A stretch of 10,737 nt of DNA from Planctomycetaceae bacterium (GCA_029259875.1 JAJDEK010000338.1:1-10737), one strand, 5' to 3'. Counted from the first letter of the stretch, positions 1 to 6,864 are shown. Translations and numbers: made by a program. Notes: generated from the sequence alone by a model not told the origin.

Positions 1-225
1 CTGATAATTCGCACGTGAACGATAAATGCGCAAAAATACTTCCTGAGCTAAATCTTCTGCCGCTTCTTGATTTCCCAGTAAATGGCAAAAAATTCCAACG
101 ATTCGATCCTGGTAGTTAGCAACCAACTCAGTGAACGCACCTTCATCTCCTTCCTTGGCGCGCAACATCAATTGCACGTCAGGATCTCGCAAATAAGGCG
201 AATTAAAGATTTGGGTTGTAACCAC
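1..225 (-). CDS. ECF-type RNA polymerase sigma factor, N-terminal part (truncated by window edge)
   Basis: The minus strand from 225 to 1 encodes 75 residues starting MVTTQIFNSPYLRDPDVQLM and running off the window in frame. Residues 15-75 look like sigma-70 region 2: an N-terminal helix (DVQLMLRAKEGDEGAF), then GIFCHLLGNQEAAEDLAQ and EVFLRIYRSRANYQ, the core-binding DLAQEVF segment. Such proteins direct RNA polymerase to alternative promoters. The -10-recognition end of region 2 and all of region 4 lie outside the window, so the subgroup and cognate anti-sigma factor cannot be judged. The start is taken as the GTG at 225-223 because the frame has no ATG nearby and the resulting N-terminus precedes region 2 by a normal distance; a GGGAG lies about 13 nt upstream, which is a rather long spacing. 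The frame stays open further upstream, so the start is only moderately certain. It is divergent from the EboE-like gene. Confidence 0.85.
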   Translation of the reverse strand, partial: MVTTQIFNSPYLRDPDVQLMLRAKEGDEGAFTELVANYQDRIVGIFCHLLGNQEAAEDLAQEVFLRIYRSRANYQ

Positions 226-551
226 GACTGATTGCCGACTCCCATGTTTCAGGGTGAATTTCCCACATGTACTAAACACTCAGCATACCAGAAAGTTTCT
301 CATAGAGTTTGTGAGAAACTCACTTTTTGTCTGTTTTCATACAAGATGCTAACCGTTATCGTCGCTAAACTTACAAGTTAATACAAGTTGTCTTTGGTAG
401 AAAAATTAATCCCACAACCGCAATCTCACCTGCGAATTCTGTTGGCAGGTAGTCCGTAAGTTTGTCTCAGTTATGATAGTAGTAGATTGTAATCTCTACT
501 TCGCTGAGTTTTCTACTCCCTACTAACCTGAGCGCCCTCTGAGGAAGTTTT
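226..551. other. Divergent intergenic region between sigma factor and EboE-like gene
   Basis: I see no coding sequence in this 326-nt stretch. It must hold the promoters of both divergent genes. Notable elements are a 9-bp inverted repeat at 294-320, a direct repeat TACAAGTT at 372-379 and 382-389 with exactly 10-bp spacing (one helical turn), and an imperfect palindrome around 482-500 (AGTAGATT, GT, AATCTCTACT). A TATGCT read on the minus strand just beyond the inverted repeat could be a -10 element for the sigma gene, but no convincing -35 accompanies it. GAGGA at 541-545 is the ribosome binding site of the downstream EboE-like gene. Confidence 0.6.
294..320. repeat. 9-bp perfect inverted repeat, candidate operator
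   Basis: AGTTTCTCA at 294-302 and TGAGAAACT at 312-320 are exact reverse complements separated by 9 nt. A T-rich stretch follows on the plus strand (323-337), so it could act as a terminator, but no plus-strand gene precedes it. Lying between divergent genes, an operator for a dimeric regulator is the more likely reading. This is inference from position and symmetry only. Confidence 0.4.
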
Positions 552-1718
552 ATGACGTTAAGTTCACTGCCTTTGAGTTATTGCACCAACGTGCATCCAG
601 GTTTAACGGTTGCGGAAATCTTGCAGAAACTCGATGACTTTACGGTTCCGATTCAAGAACAATATGCTGCCCCACTTGCTGCCGGACTTTGGCTGGCTGA
701 ACCCGTGATTCAGGAAATTCTGACCACAGAGGCAGGGCACATCCACTTCGCTGAAGAGATCCACAAACGAAACCTGATCTGTTACACATTGAATGCGTTT
801 CCCTATGGAAATTTTCACCATGACCGGGTAAAGGAAAATGTTTATTTACCCGACTGGTCTCAGCCAGAACGACTGGAATATACCAAGGGTTGTGCCCGTG
901 TACTTTCCGCTCTACTACCCGATGATGCAGAAGGCAGTATTTCCACAGTTCCGTTAGGATTCAAACAATTTGAGCATGCGGCTGATTTTGGCGACAAGTG
1001 CATCGAACAATTAATCGAACTGGCAACCTATCTTAAACAATTGAAAGAAGAGACCGGTAAAACGATTCGGCTGGCAATTGAACCAGAGCCATTTTGTGTT
1101 ATCGAATTTACACACGAGCTAATTGTCTTCTTCGAACGACTATATCAACGTGCTGCGGCAAAACAATTGTTGGGAACTATTAAGGAGTATCTGGGAGCCT
1201 GTTACGACATTTGTCATCAGGCTGTTGAGTTTGAAGATATTCCTGGCTCCATTCGGCAAATCACACATGCTGAAATTAGAATCAACAAAATTCACATTTC
1301 GAACGCGATCGAACTTGTCAATCCGTGGGAGAATGAAGCCGGTCGCACTCAGCTCGCAGAGTATGCAGAACCCCGTTATCTGCATCAGACGATCGGGAGT
1401 TTAAAATCGGGTGATCTCTATCGGATCGTGGATCTAACCAAGAAGTTTTTATTGGCACCTGACCCCCGTATTAAGGAAACAGAAAAACTCCGGGTTCATT
1501 TTCATGTACCCATTGATGCCCAAACGCTCGGGCCATTAGGAACTACACATCAAGAATTAAGGCATGCTCTGGCAACAGTGAAAGAACTCGACTACGCACC
1601 ACATTTGGAAGTCGAAACGTACACTTGGGAAGTCTTACCTGGCGATCAGAAGCCGGGATTGGTCGATGGATTGACGCGCGAACTTCAAGCAGCCCGTAGC
1701 CTATTAGATACACTTTAA
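552..1718 (+). CDS. eboE: EboE-like metabolite traffic protein (xylose-isomerase-like TIM barrel)
   Basis: This 388-residue protein resembles EboE, one of the Ebo proteins that in cyanobacteria and other bacteria are linked to moving a secondary-metabolite precursor toward the periplasm (established for the scytonemin pathway; the biochemical role of EboE itself is not settled). Recognisable blocks are LSYCTNVHPG (8-17), YTLNAFPYGNFHHDRVK (78-94), VYLPDWSQPERLEYT (97-111), and GSISTVPLGFK (128-138). The alternating strand and helix pattern fits a sugar-isomerase-like TIM barrel. Candidate metal or catalytic residues are E177 in IEPEP, D219 and H222 in YDICHQ, H248 in KIHIS, H316/H318 in RVHFHVP and E353/E355; these roles are inferred. 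There is no signal peptide, so it is cytoplasmic. GAGGA six bases before the ATG supports the start. An XdhC gene follows after 23 nt, probably cotranscribed. The other ebo genes are not in the window. Confidence 0.85.
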   Translation: MTLSSLPLSYCTNVHPGLTVAEILQKLDDFTVPIQEQYAAPLAAGLWLAEPVIQEILTTEAGHIHFAEEIHKRNLICYTLNAFPYGNFHHDRVKENVYLPDWSQPERLEYTKGCARVLSALLPDDAEGSISTVPLGFKQFEHAADFGDKCIEQLIELATYLKQLKEETGKTIRLAIEPEPFCVIEFTHELIVFFERLYQRAAAKQLLGTIKEYLGACYDICHQAVEFEDIPGSIRQITHAEIRINKIHISNAIELVNPWENEAGRTQLAEYAEPRYLHQTIGSLKSGDLYRIVDLTKKFLLAPDPRIKETEKLRVHFHVPIDAQTLGPLGTTHQELRHALATVKELDYAPHLEVETYTWEVLPGDQKPGLVDGLTRELQAARSLLDTL

Positions 1719-1741
1719 ATAATCGATCAAAGTAAACGACC

Positions 1742-2833
1742 ATGCGTGATTTATTAGTCGAGTTGGAAAAAGCAGTCCAGCAAAAGAAACCCGTTTGTTA
1801 TACCTGTCTGGTCGAAACGCGTGGATCCACTCCCCAAAAGCCGGGAGCCGCCATGCTCATCTTTCGTGATGGTTCTCAAATAGGAACACTCGGAGGAGGC
1901 TGTGTAGAAGCCGAAGTCAAACGCCGCGCCCTAAGATTAATCGACGCCGCGAAACCGGAAATTATGACATTTCAGCTTGATAACGATTATGGTTGGGATG
2001 ACGGGCTCATTTGCGGAGGGCGTATGAAAGTTCTCGTTGATGCAATCACTACAGAAGAAGATTTGCGTTATTTCAAATCCATGGCTCAACTGTTGGAAAG
2101 TGATCAGGGCTTCACCGAAGCGATTGTGGTCAACCCTGAATCGGCAGAAGGCGGAAGTGAAACTGATCGATTTTTGATTGATGCGAACTCTACAATTATC
2201 GCCCACCGTGGTCAGCAAGAGCCACCGTCTCAATTACTGACGGGGCTGAAGCCGATCCCGAATCGACCTCGGCCTTATCTGAATTCGGGTATCGCGTATC
2301 TCACCTTTCACCAAACATGTCAACTTGTGGTCGTCGGCTGTGGTCACATTGGCCAGAAAGTGGCAGAATTGGCCAATGATGTCGGATTCGAAATCATTGC
2401 CGCCGATGATCGTCAGGAATATTGTAATGTCGAACGATTTCCCACAGCAAAACAATTAATCGTCGGGAATTTTGATACAGCTCTTTCAGATCTTTCCATC
2501 ACCAGAGATACGTTTATCATCATCGTCACCCGTGGTCATAATCACGATGAAGAAGCCTTGGGACATCTGGCAGAGTCCTCAGCCCGATATATCGGTATGA
2601 TTGGTAGCAAGCGAAAAGTGAAACTGATTTTTGAAGACTTGCTACGAACAGGCACACCCCGTGAGGCGCTTGCGAAAGTTCATGCGCCGCTTGGTTTTGA
2701 CATCGGCTCTCAGACCGTTCCAGAAATTGCGTTAAGTATTGTCGCGGAACTGGTCGCCTATCGAAATCTGGATACCATCCCGGCAGGCTATCAACGTCCC
2801 AGTCTGGTGGAAGAAATTAAAACCGTAAACTGA
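1742..2833 (+). CDS. xdhC: XdhC/CoxI family molybdenum-enzyme maturation factor
   Basis: This 363-residue protein has both domains of the XdhC/CoxI family. The N-terminal domain shows VETRGSTPQKPGAAM (24-38), GTLGGGCVEAEV (48-59) and CGGRM (91-95). The C-terminal Rossmann domain shows VVVGCGHIGQ (196-205), TRGHNHDE (263-270), YIGMIGSKRK (283-292) and DIGSQTVPEIALSIVAE (320-336). In the studied Rhodobacter protein, XdhC binds molybdenum cofactor, promotes its sulfuration with a cysteine desulfurase and hands it to xanthine dehydrogenase in the cytoplasm. No xanthine dehydrogenase or CO dehydrogenase-type subunit is nearby, so the client enzyme is unknown. The two conserved cysteines of the N-terminal half (C54, C91) are present. 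The start ATG lacks a clear Shine-Dalgarno sequence and follows the EboE-like stop by 23 nt, consistent with translational coupling or a shared transcript. Confidence 0.92.
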   Translation: MRDLLVELEKAVQQKKPVCYTCLVETRGSTPQKPGAAMLIFRDGSQIGTLGGGCVEAEVKRRALRLIDAAKPEIMTFQLDNDYGWDDGLICGGRMKVLVDAITTEEDLRYFKSMAQLLESDQGFTEAIVVNPESAEGGSETDRFLIDANSTIIAHRGQQEPPSQLLTGLKPIPNRPRPYLNSGIAYLTFHQTCQLVVVGCGHIGQKVAELANDVGFEIIAADDRQEYCNVERFPTAKQLIVGNFDTALSDLSITRDTFIIIVTRGHNHDEEALGHLAESSARYIGMIGSKRKVKLIFEDLLRTGTPREALAKVHAPLGFDIGSQTVPEIALSIVAELVAYRNLDTIPAGYQRPSLVEEIKTVN

Positions 2834-2871
2834 AACAAGCGTCTTGAGAAGAGGCCGATTTCCATTACCGT

Positions 2872-3231
2872 TTAATCTTCCCATTCGTCGGGATCATCCG
2901 CGTCCATCTCTTCGGCTGATCGCACTTCATCGGTTTTCGATTCACCACGGCGAAAAACAGCGACTACGTCTTCGATCGGTACCACAAATAATACATTGTC
3001 CGGTTCGAAATCCACGGGAATTGCATCGCTGGGGTTGAAAAGCACTTTATCGTATTTCTTAATGGGAAAGTCGTCATCCCGCTCGATCTGCACGCTGATT
3101 TCTACAACACGACCGGTGATATTCGGAATTTCTGCCTTGTCGGGAAGTACAATCCCCCCGCGCGTGGTATGCCGACTCTCATCTTTACGAATGAGAATTC
3201 TCATTCCCAGAGGTTCAACCCAGTCAGACAC
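2872..3231 (-). CDS. Divergent GroES (Cpn10)-like co-chaperonin
   Basis: This 119-residue protein aligns with the 10-kDa chaperonin family. VEPLGMRILIRKDE (5-18) matches the family start of the RPLxDRVxVK type, and GGIVLP (25-30) is the GroEL-contacting tripeptide region of the mobile loop. KYDKVLFNP (59-67) and VVPIEDVVAVF (83-93) match the later barrel strands. It differs from canonical GroES: the segment after G40 that normally carries the GxG roof region is replaced by a charged stretch (QIERDDDFPI, 48-57), and an acidic tail of about 25 residues follows the barrel. A GTG start is chosen because GGGAGA lies about 5 nt upstream and the family N-terminus requires these residues; the next Met is M10. 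No groEL is adjacent, so this is probably an accessory paralogue rather than the housekeeping co-chaperonin. It is convergent with xdhC, 38 nt apart, without a clear terminator between. Confidence 0.8.
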   Translation of the reverse strand: MSDWVEPLGMRILIRKDESRHTTRGGIVLPDKAEIPNITGRVVEISVQIERDDDFPIKKYDKVLFNPSDAIPVDFEPDNVLFVVPIEDVVAVFRRGESKTDEVRSAEEMDADDPDEWED

Positions 3232-3319
3232 CTAAATCTCCCAATTCTCTACTAAAAAACACAACACGACGTAAAATAACAAAATAGCCAAAATTAGGGG
3301 CTCATTACAATCATAGTCC

Positions 3320-3466
3320 ATGACTATCAAGAAAAGAACCCCGAATTTGGATCTCAAAAGTTGGATGAGGTGGCTTATTGCCCTGTTACTCGCGATTTCA
3401 ATCGCTTTAAATGCTGACAGATTCAGGAACAAAGGCGTTCCCCTCAATGCCGAAACCTTTTTTTAA
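3320..3466 (+). CDS. Possible 48-residue single-pass membrane micro-protein
   Basis: An ATG at 3320 opens a frame of 48 codons ending in TAA at 3464-3466. The product begins MTIKKRTPNLDLKSW with a basic N-terminus, has one hydrophobic segment (about residues 18-32, WLIALLLAISIALNA) and ends with a short polar tail (DRFRNKGVPLNAETFF). This is the layout of a small membrane protein with its N-terminus in the cytoplasm. I do not recognise a family. Against it being real: there is no good Shine-Dalgarno (AGGGG lies about 20 nt upstream) and a stop sits just before the ATG in the same frame. It is in the gap between the GroES-like gene, which points away from it, and the ferritin-like gene. It may be a chance ORF. 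Confidence 0.3.
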   Translation: MTIKKRTPNLDLKSWMRWLIALLLAISIALNADRFRNKGVPLNAETFF

Positions 3467-3511
3467 CACAGAACTTCAAGGTATTTTCATTTATCATTCA
3501 TTCTCTTATAG

Positions 3512-3539
3512 TTGATAAACGAAAATGCTTATCTATAAA
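3512..3539 (+). promoter_or_regulatory. Candidate sigma-70-type promoter of the ferritin-like gene
   Basis: TTGATA at 3512-3517 and TATAAA at 3534-3539 are separated by 16 bp, a reasonable match to housekeeping -35 and -10 hexamers, and lie about 70 nt before the ATG at 3610 in an AT-rich stretch. Planctomycete promoters are not well defined, so this is a sequence-based suggestion only. Confidence 0.4.
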
Positions 3540-3565
3540 AGTAACATTGAAACCCATTGGTGAGT

Positions 3566-3582
3566 GGATCACCAGCTGATCC
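3566..3582. repeat. Small inverted repeat in the leader of the ferritin-like gene
   Basis: GGATCA (3566-3571) and TGATCC (3577-3582) flank a 5-nt loop between the candidate promoter and the AGGAG ribosome binding site (3599-3603). It could form a short hairpin in the leader or be a regulator site. It does not resemble a Fur box, which one might expect ahead of an iron-storage gene. At six base pairs it may be chance. Confidence 0.2.
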
Positions 3583-3609
3583 CCCCATTTCATTCTTCAG
3601 GAGAGAAAC

Positions 3610-4035
3610 ATGGACAAGCAAACAATGATCGCTCATCTCAATCAGGACCTGGCGAACGAACTTTCCGCCATCATTCAATATACCACTTATGCTGCCAAAG
3701 CAACGGGCCCGTATCGACCACAGTTGACGCAATTTTTCCTGGCAGAAGTACCCGACGAGCAACTGCATGCCCAATATCTGGCAAATAAAATCGTTGCACT
3801 AGGCGGCGAACCAACGACCGTTCCCACAAAAGTTGCCGAAGCACACACCAACCAGGAAATGCTGGAGGCCGTTCTAGTGGCAGAACAAGCGGCGACCGCT
3901 GGTTACACCCAACGTGCTAAGGAAGCAGAAGAGTTCGGCGATAAAGGCATGGCCGTTCAACTGGAAGATATGGTACGCGATGAAAGTGGTCATGCAGAAG
4001 AAGTAGAACGAATTCTACGCGACTGGCCTTTGTAA
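3610..4035 (+). CDS. Bacterioferritin-like diiron ferritin-superfamily protein
   Basis: This 141-residue, four-helix ferritin-superfamily protein is predicted to oxidise and bind iron in the cytoplasm. The diiron ligands are spaced almost exactly as in bacterioferritin: E17 (NELSAIIQY), E50 and H53 (DEQLH), E92, and E125 with H128 (DESGH), corresponding to E. coli Bfr E18, E51, H54, E94, E127 and H130. The haem-ligand methionine of Bfr (M52 in E. coli) corresponds to Q51 here, so haem binding in the usual way is unlikely. The protein is about 17 residues shorter than Bfr, lacking most of the C-terminal fifth helix, so assembly into a 24-mer shell is uncertain. A DNA-binding or small-oligomer relative cannot be excluded. 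AGGAGAG before the ATG is a strong ribosome binding site, and a TTGATA/TATAAA promoter lies upstream. It appears monocistronic and converges on the phosphoglycerate mutase gene. Confidence 0.85.
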   Translation: MDKQTMIAHLNQDLANELSAIIQYTTYAAKATGPYRPQLTQFFLAEVPDEQLHAQYLANKIVALGGEPTTVPTKVAEAHTNQEMLEAVLVAEQAATAGYTQRAKEAEEFGDKGMAVQLEDMVRDESGHAEEVERILRDWPL

Positions 4036-4061
4036 GAAACCGACATTGGTATAAACGTAAA

Positions 4062-4093
4062 TGGGTAGCTCCAAATTTTTTTGGTGCCACCCA
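4062..4093. terminator. Hairpin between convergent genes, probable bidirectional terminator
   Basis: TGGGTAGCTCCAAA (4062-4075) and TTTGGTGCCACCCA (4080-4093) pair over 14 positions with two mismatches around a TTTT loop. The hairpin begins 27 nt after the ferritin-like stop and lies 25 nt beyond the stop of the minus-strand phosphoglycerate mutase. There is no long U-tract after the stem on either strand, so it may be a weak or factor-assisted terminator. Confidence 0.55.
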
Positions 4094-4117
4094 CTTGACT
4101 AGGTATTTCACTATCGA

Positions 4118-5332
4118 CTAGTTCGTCAATGTTCCAAAAAAGAAAGGCATGAGTTGATGACCTTTGGGAAGCAGTAGATTGCTGTTTCCTGCAGTGACTT
4201 CATCATAACTGCTAGCCTGATCGGGACGTACTTGCGTGCCACAGATTCCAAAAGGAACATAGCCGTGGCTATGTGTTTTCGTTCGCAAAAATGTCGGGTG
4301 ATCGGGACAAACCAATATTCGATATTCACCTTGTTTTTTCAAATACTCATGTACCGGCCCTACGATGTGCTCATCGATCATTTCCAAGGCTCTGACTTTT
4401 TCCTGCACTTCTCCTTCATGTGAAGCCTCATCTGTCGCTTCTACGTGAACGACTACGAAGTCTGTGCTGTTCAGCGTTTCAATCGCAGCACGGCCTTTGG
4501 CTGCGTAATCGGTATCGGTATAACCTGTGGCCCCCTCGACTTCGATTACATCCCAGCCAAGCAAACGCCCCATACCTCGCAACAAGTCTACGGCTGTGAT
4601 CACAGAACCCGTTTTGCCAAATTGTTCCTGAAACGGTTTGAGTGCAGGCCTGCTTCCCTGTCCCCATAACCAAATCTGTGTCGCTGCAGGTTGTCCGTCA
4701 GATCGATTCTGATTTTTCGCCGACTTCAAAAAAAGCTTCTTACTGCGCTCCATCAAATCAAGCATCAACTCACTTCCTTTGCCTGAAGGAAGATCTCGCA
4801 AAATCGGCTGGTCTGTCAAATCATGAGGGGGAACTGTTAATGTTCCTGAATCAAAAGGTTGATCATCCTCACTGTTTGCTCGATAGATCAATAAGTTCCG
4901 ATAGCTGACTCCCTGATGGAACTCCCATTGAGGATCAGCGGCGGTTTCTTCTTGAAGCAAGCCAACTAACTCTTCACCAACGTCATTGGGAAGTTGCGAC
5001 GACGTAAAACTCGCCATGTTCCCATCAACAATCGTGACAAAATTACAACGGATGGCCCAGTCGTGAGGGCCTAACTCGATTCCCTGTGCGGCCGCTTCGA
5101 GGGGAGCGCGGCCGGTATGATAAGTTAGAGGGTCGTATCCAAAGAGGCTCATTGTTCCCACATCACTACCGGAGGGCATCGATGCAGGCACGGTGTCGGT
5201 TCTTCCAAGAATTCCCTGTGACACAATGGCATCCATGTGGGAAACGCGGGCCGCCTGTAAAGGCGTCTTGCCACCTAGTGTTTCCTGCGGTTCATCCGCA
5301 CAACCATCTGGGATCACGAGAACGTATTTCAT
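4118..5332 (-). CDS. apgM: Cofactor-independent phosphoglycerate mutase, archaeal (ApgM) type
   Basis: This 404-residue alkaline-phosphatase-superfamily enzyme is predicted to interconvert 3- and 2-phosphoglycerate in glycolysis and gluconeogenesis without 2,3-bisphosphoglycerate. Metal and catalytic motifs are VIPDGCAD (6-13, metal ligand D9), PSGSDVGTMSLFGYDP (53-68, nucleophile S56 by analogy), GRAPLEAAAQGI (74-85), GATGYTDTDY (267-276), HVEATDEASHEG (296-307, ligands D301 and H305), CPDHPT (342-347, D344 and H345) and THSHGYVPFG (353-362). The length is normal for the family. A bacterial subgroup close to ApgM has been proposed to be an alternative homoserine kinase; no threonine-pathway gene is next to this one, so phosphoglycerate mutase is the default call, but the two cannot be separated by eye. 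The Shine-Dalgarno is weak (AAAAG directly upstream). It lies 167 nt downstream of the Tat protein gene on the same strand and probably has its own promoter. Confidence 0.88.
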   Translation of the reverse strand: MKYVLVIPDGCADEPQETLGGKTPLQAARVSHMDAIVSQGILGRTDTVPASMPSGSDVGTMSLFGYDPLTYHTGRAPLEAAAQGIELGPHDWAIRCNFVTIVDGNMASFTSSQLPNDVGEELVGLLQEETAADPQWEFHQGVSYRNLLIYRANSEDDQPFDSGTLTVPPHDLTDQPILRDLPSGKGSELMLDLMERSKKLFLKSAKNQNRSDGQPAATQIWLWGQGSRPALKPFQEQFGKTGSVITAVDLLRGMGRLLGWDVIEVEGATGYTDTDYAAKGRAAIETLNSTDFVVVHVEATDEASHEGEVQEKVRALEMIDEHIVGPVHEYLKKQGEYRILVCPDHPTFLRTKTHSHGYVPFGICGTQVRPDQASSYDEVTAGNSNLLLPKGHQLMPFFFGTLTN

Positions 5333-5499
5333 CTTTTGGACATTAACTCTCAGGCAGGATCAGGGAACGTGAAACGAAAAGACTGTTTTGTGTTCAATAT
5401 CCTGAATTTGCGATCTTCCTGCAAGTAACCTGTATCAGGAAATTGTCACATGCTCCTTTTCAGGAAGTGCTGTACTTAATTTTGGGCAGTAAGACACCC
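5333..5499. other. Intergenic spacer between Tat-protein gene and apgM
   Basis: This 167-nt spacer lies between two minus-strand genes and shows no coding potential that I can recognise. It contains CTTCCTG near 5415 and CAGGAAG near 5461, a 7-bp complementary pair, plus other CAGGA/TCCTG copies that could form alternative hairpins. ACCC...GGGT around the stop of the upstream gene is a short stem. No strong promoter or U-tract terminator stands out. Confidence 0.4.
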
Positions 5500-6864
5500 T
5501 TATTGGGGTTGAGGATCAGCTTCCACAAAATCTCGAGGCAGCGGCATGTCTTTTGTGATGATGTCCCAGGAGGCACCCATTTCGCGGAATTGGTTAAAAT
5601 TCTTAGGTTTGTATGAAAACTCCAATTGAGGAGTCTTCATCTGTGCCTGCCCTTTCTCGAAATAGGAATGCATGGCAGTATCCAACACACCCGTCATCAA
5701 TAATGTTCTTTCACAGGGATAAGGTTCCTGCTTGTGCACGAACAGATGTTGAATCGCGTTTGAAAATGCTCGGAACAGGTTGCGGTTCCCCCAAGGACCA
5801 GGGAAGAACGTAGTCGCCTTGGGTTTGGATTCGCCTTTCACCTGACAGGCAAAATTCCAGCGAACGCCATTCGTACCAATTTTGAGCATCGTTGCGCGAA
5901 AACCATCCTTATATTCCATTAGAATTCCGTGAGGTTCGGACACACTTTCTTTGCCAATTTTATCAAATAATCCGCGCTTTGTATTTCCCAGTTCTGCCTG
6001 CATCGCTGCTTTTGCCAGTTTCATTGACCAGCGTCCCTCGCGACCAGCTTTGATTAGTTCATCTCCCTTCAAAAATTGAACGGAAGAAATTCCGGTCTCT
6101 CCCCCTTTGCGAAATTCCACCATCGACTGCAAAACTTCGAGACCGTGGATATCGTATTTTTCAATAGGCCCCCCGTGAATAGAAACAGCGTCTTCCAATT
6201 CGGTTCCATAAGGAATCTCCAAAGGAATGGTCCGTTCAGCCAAAGGAACCGAGCTACCTACCATCATTGGAAACTCATATTTTCGAGACGTATCATATAT
6301 CTCGCGCGCCCAATCCCAACGGTAGGAAAAATGCTTGTCACTAAAAACAGGCACAAACCTTTTTGACTGTTTCATCACTTCGACGATTTCGTCAAAAAAC
6401 CGTTTGCGGGGATACATGGTCTGTCCATATTTAGTATCAGGATAAGTTCCATGCTCGCCGATGGACAAAATGGCGTCGACGGCCAGCTCTTTGCCTCCCA
6501 AGCACAAAGCTTCGCGAATCGTTTTGTAAATCGGAATGTTAAACTTCTTTGCGACGCCCCGTGAAAGATCCCGTTCGGTAAACTGATCACCATAAAAGGA
6601 AACGACATCACACTGTGGCTGAAGTAATTTCCCATTAAAAAGATACGGTCCTAAAAAGGGGTGTAAAATGTGATAGGCATGCGAAATGTAAAAGAATTCC
6701 GTATAGATGGCAGCCACGTTGGGACGCTTTGATTCAGCCGCTTCCAAAGCAAGCTTCTGCCAATTCAGGCTAGTAGAACCAGCAAACGTAGCCGCACTCA
6801 TTTTCAACCAATCACGACGGGAAAGAGCAGGAGACGGCTGTTGAGGGCGAAGGGCATTGGTCAT
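5500..6864 (-). CDS. Tat-exported protein of unknown function, possibly Gfo/Idh/MocA-like
   Basis: This 454-residue protein has a twin-arginine signal: SRRDWLK (15-21) matches S-R-R-x-F-L-K with W for F, followed by a modest hydrophobic stretch. It is therefore predicted to be exported folded. The mature part begins with a strand-like RPNVAAIYTEF (47-57) and carries blocks that look conserved: DLSRGVAKKFNIPIY (99-113), AILSIGEHGTYPDTKYGQ (131-148), YPRKRFFDEI (151-160), PVFSDKHFSYRWD (172-184), MMVGSSVPLAER (200-211) and GLEVLQSMVEFRKGGETG (241-258). The Rossmann-like start and the position of the SDKHF block faintly recall Tat-borne Gfo/Idh/MocA oxidoreductases common in planctomycetes, but I see no clear GxGxxG or EKP motif, so function is unassigned. 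GGAG 8 nt before the ATG supports the start. It is 231 nt downstream of the isocitrate dehydrogenase gene with a terminator between, so it is a separate unit. Confidence 0.75.
   Translation of the reverse strand: MTNALRPQQPSPALSRRDWLKMSAATFAGSTSLNWQKLALEAAESKRPNVAAIYTEFFYISHAYHILHPFLGPYLFNGKLLQPQCDVVSFYGDQFTERDLSRGVAKKFNIPIYKTIREALCLGGKELAVDAILSIGEHGTYPDTKYGQTMYPRKRFFDEIVEVMKQSKRFVPVFSDKHFSYRWDWAREIYDTSRKYEFPMMVGSSVPLAERTIPLEIPYGTELEDAVSIHGGPIEKYDIHGLEVLQSMVEFRKGGETGISSVQFLKGDELIKAGREGRWSMKLAKAAMQAELGNTKRGLFDKIGKESVSEPHGILMEYKDGFRATMLKIGTNGVRWNFACQVKGESKPKATTFFPGPWGNRNLFRAFSNAIQHLFVHKQEPYPCERTLLMTGVLDTAMHSYFEKGQAQMKTPQLEFSYKPKNFNQFREMGASWDIITKDMPLPRDFVEADPQPQ

Noticed and set aside
3232..3447. 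Minus-strand 71-codon ORF upstream of the GroES-like gene
   Set aside because: No ribosome binding site or family resemblance; it is antisense to the better-looking micro-ORF and abuts the GroES-like start region.
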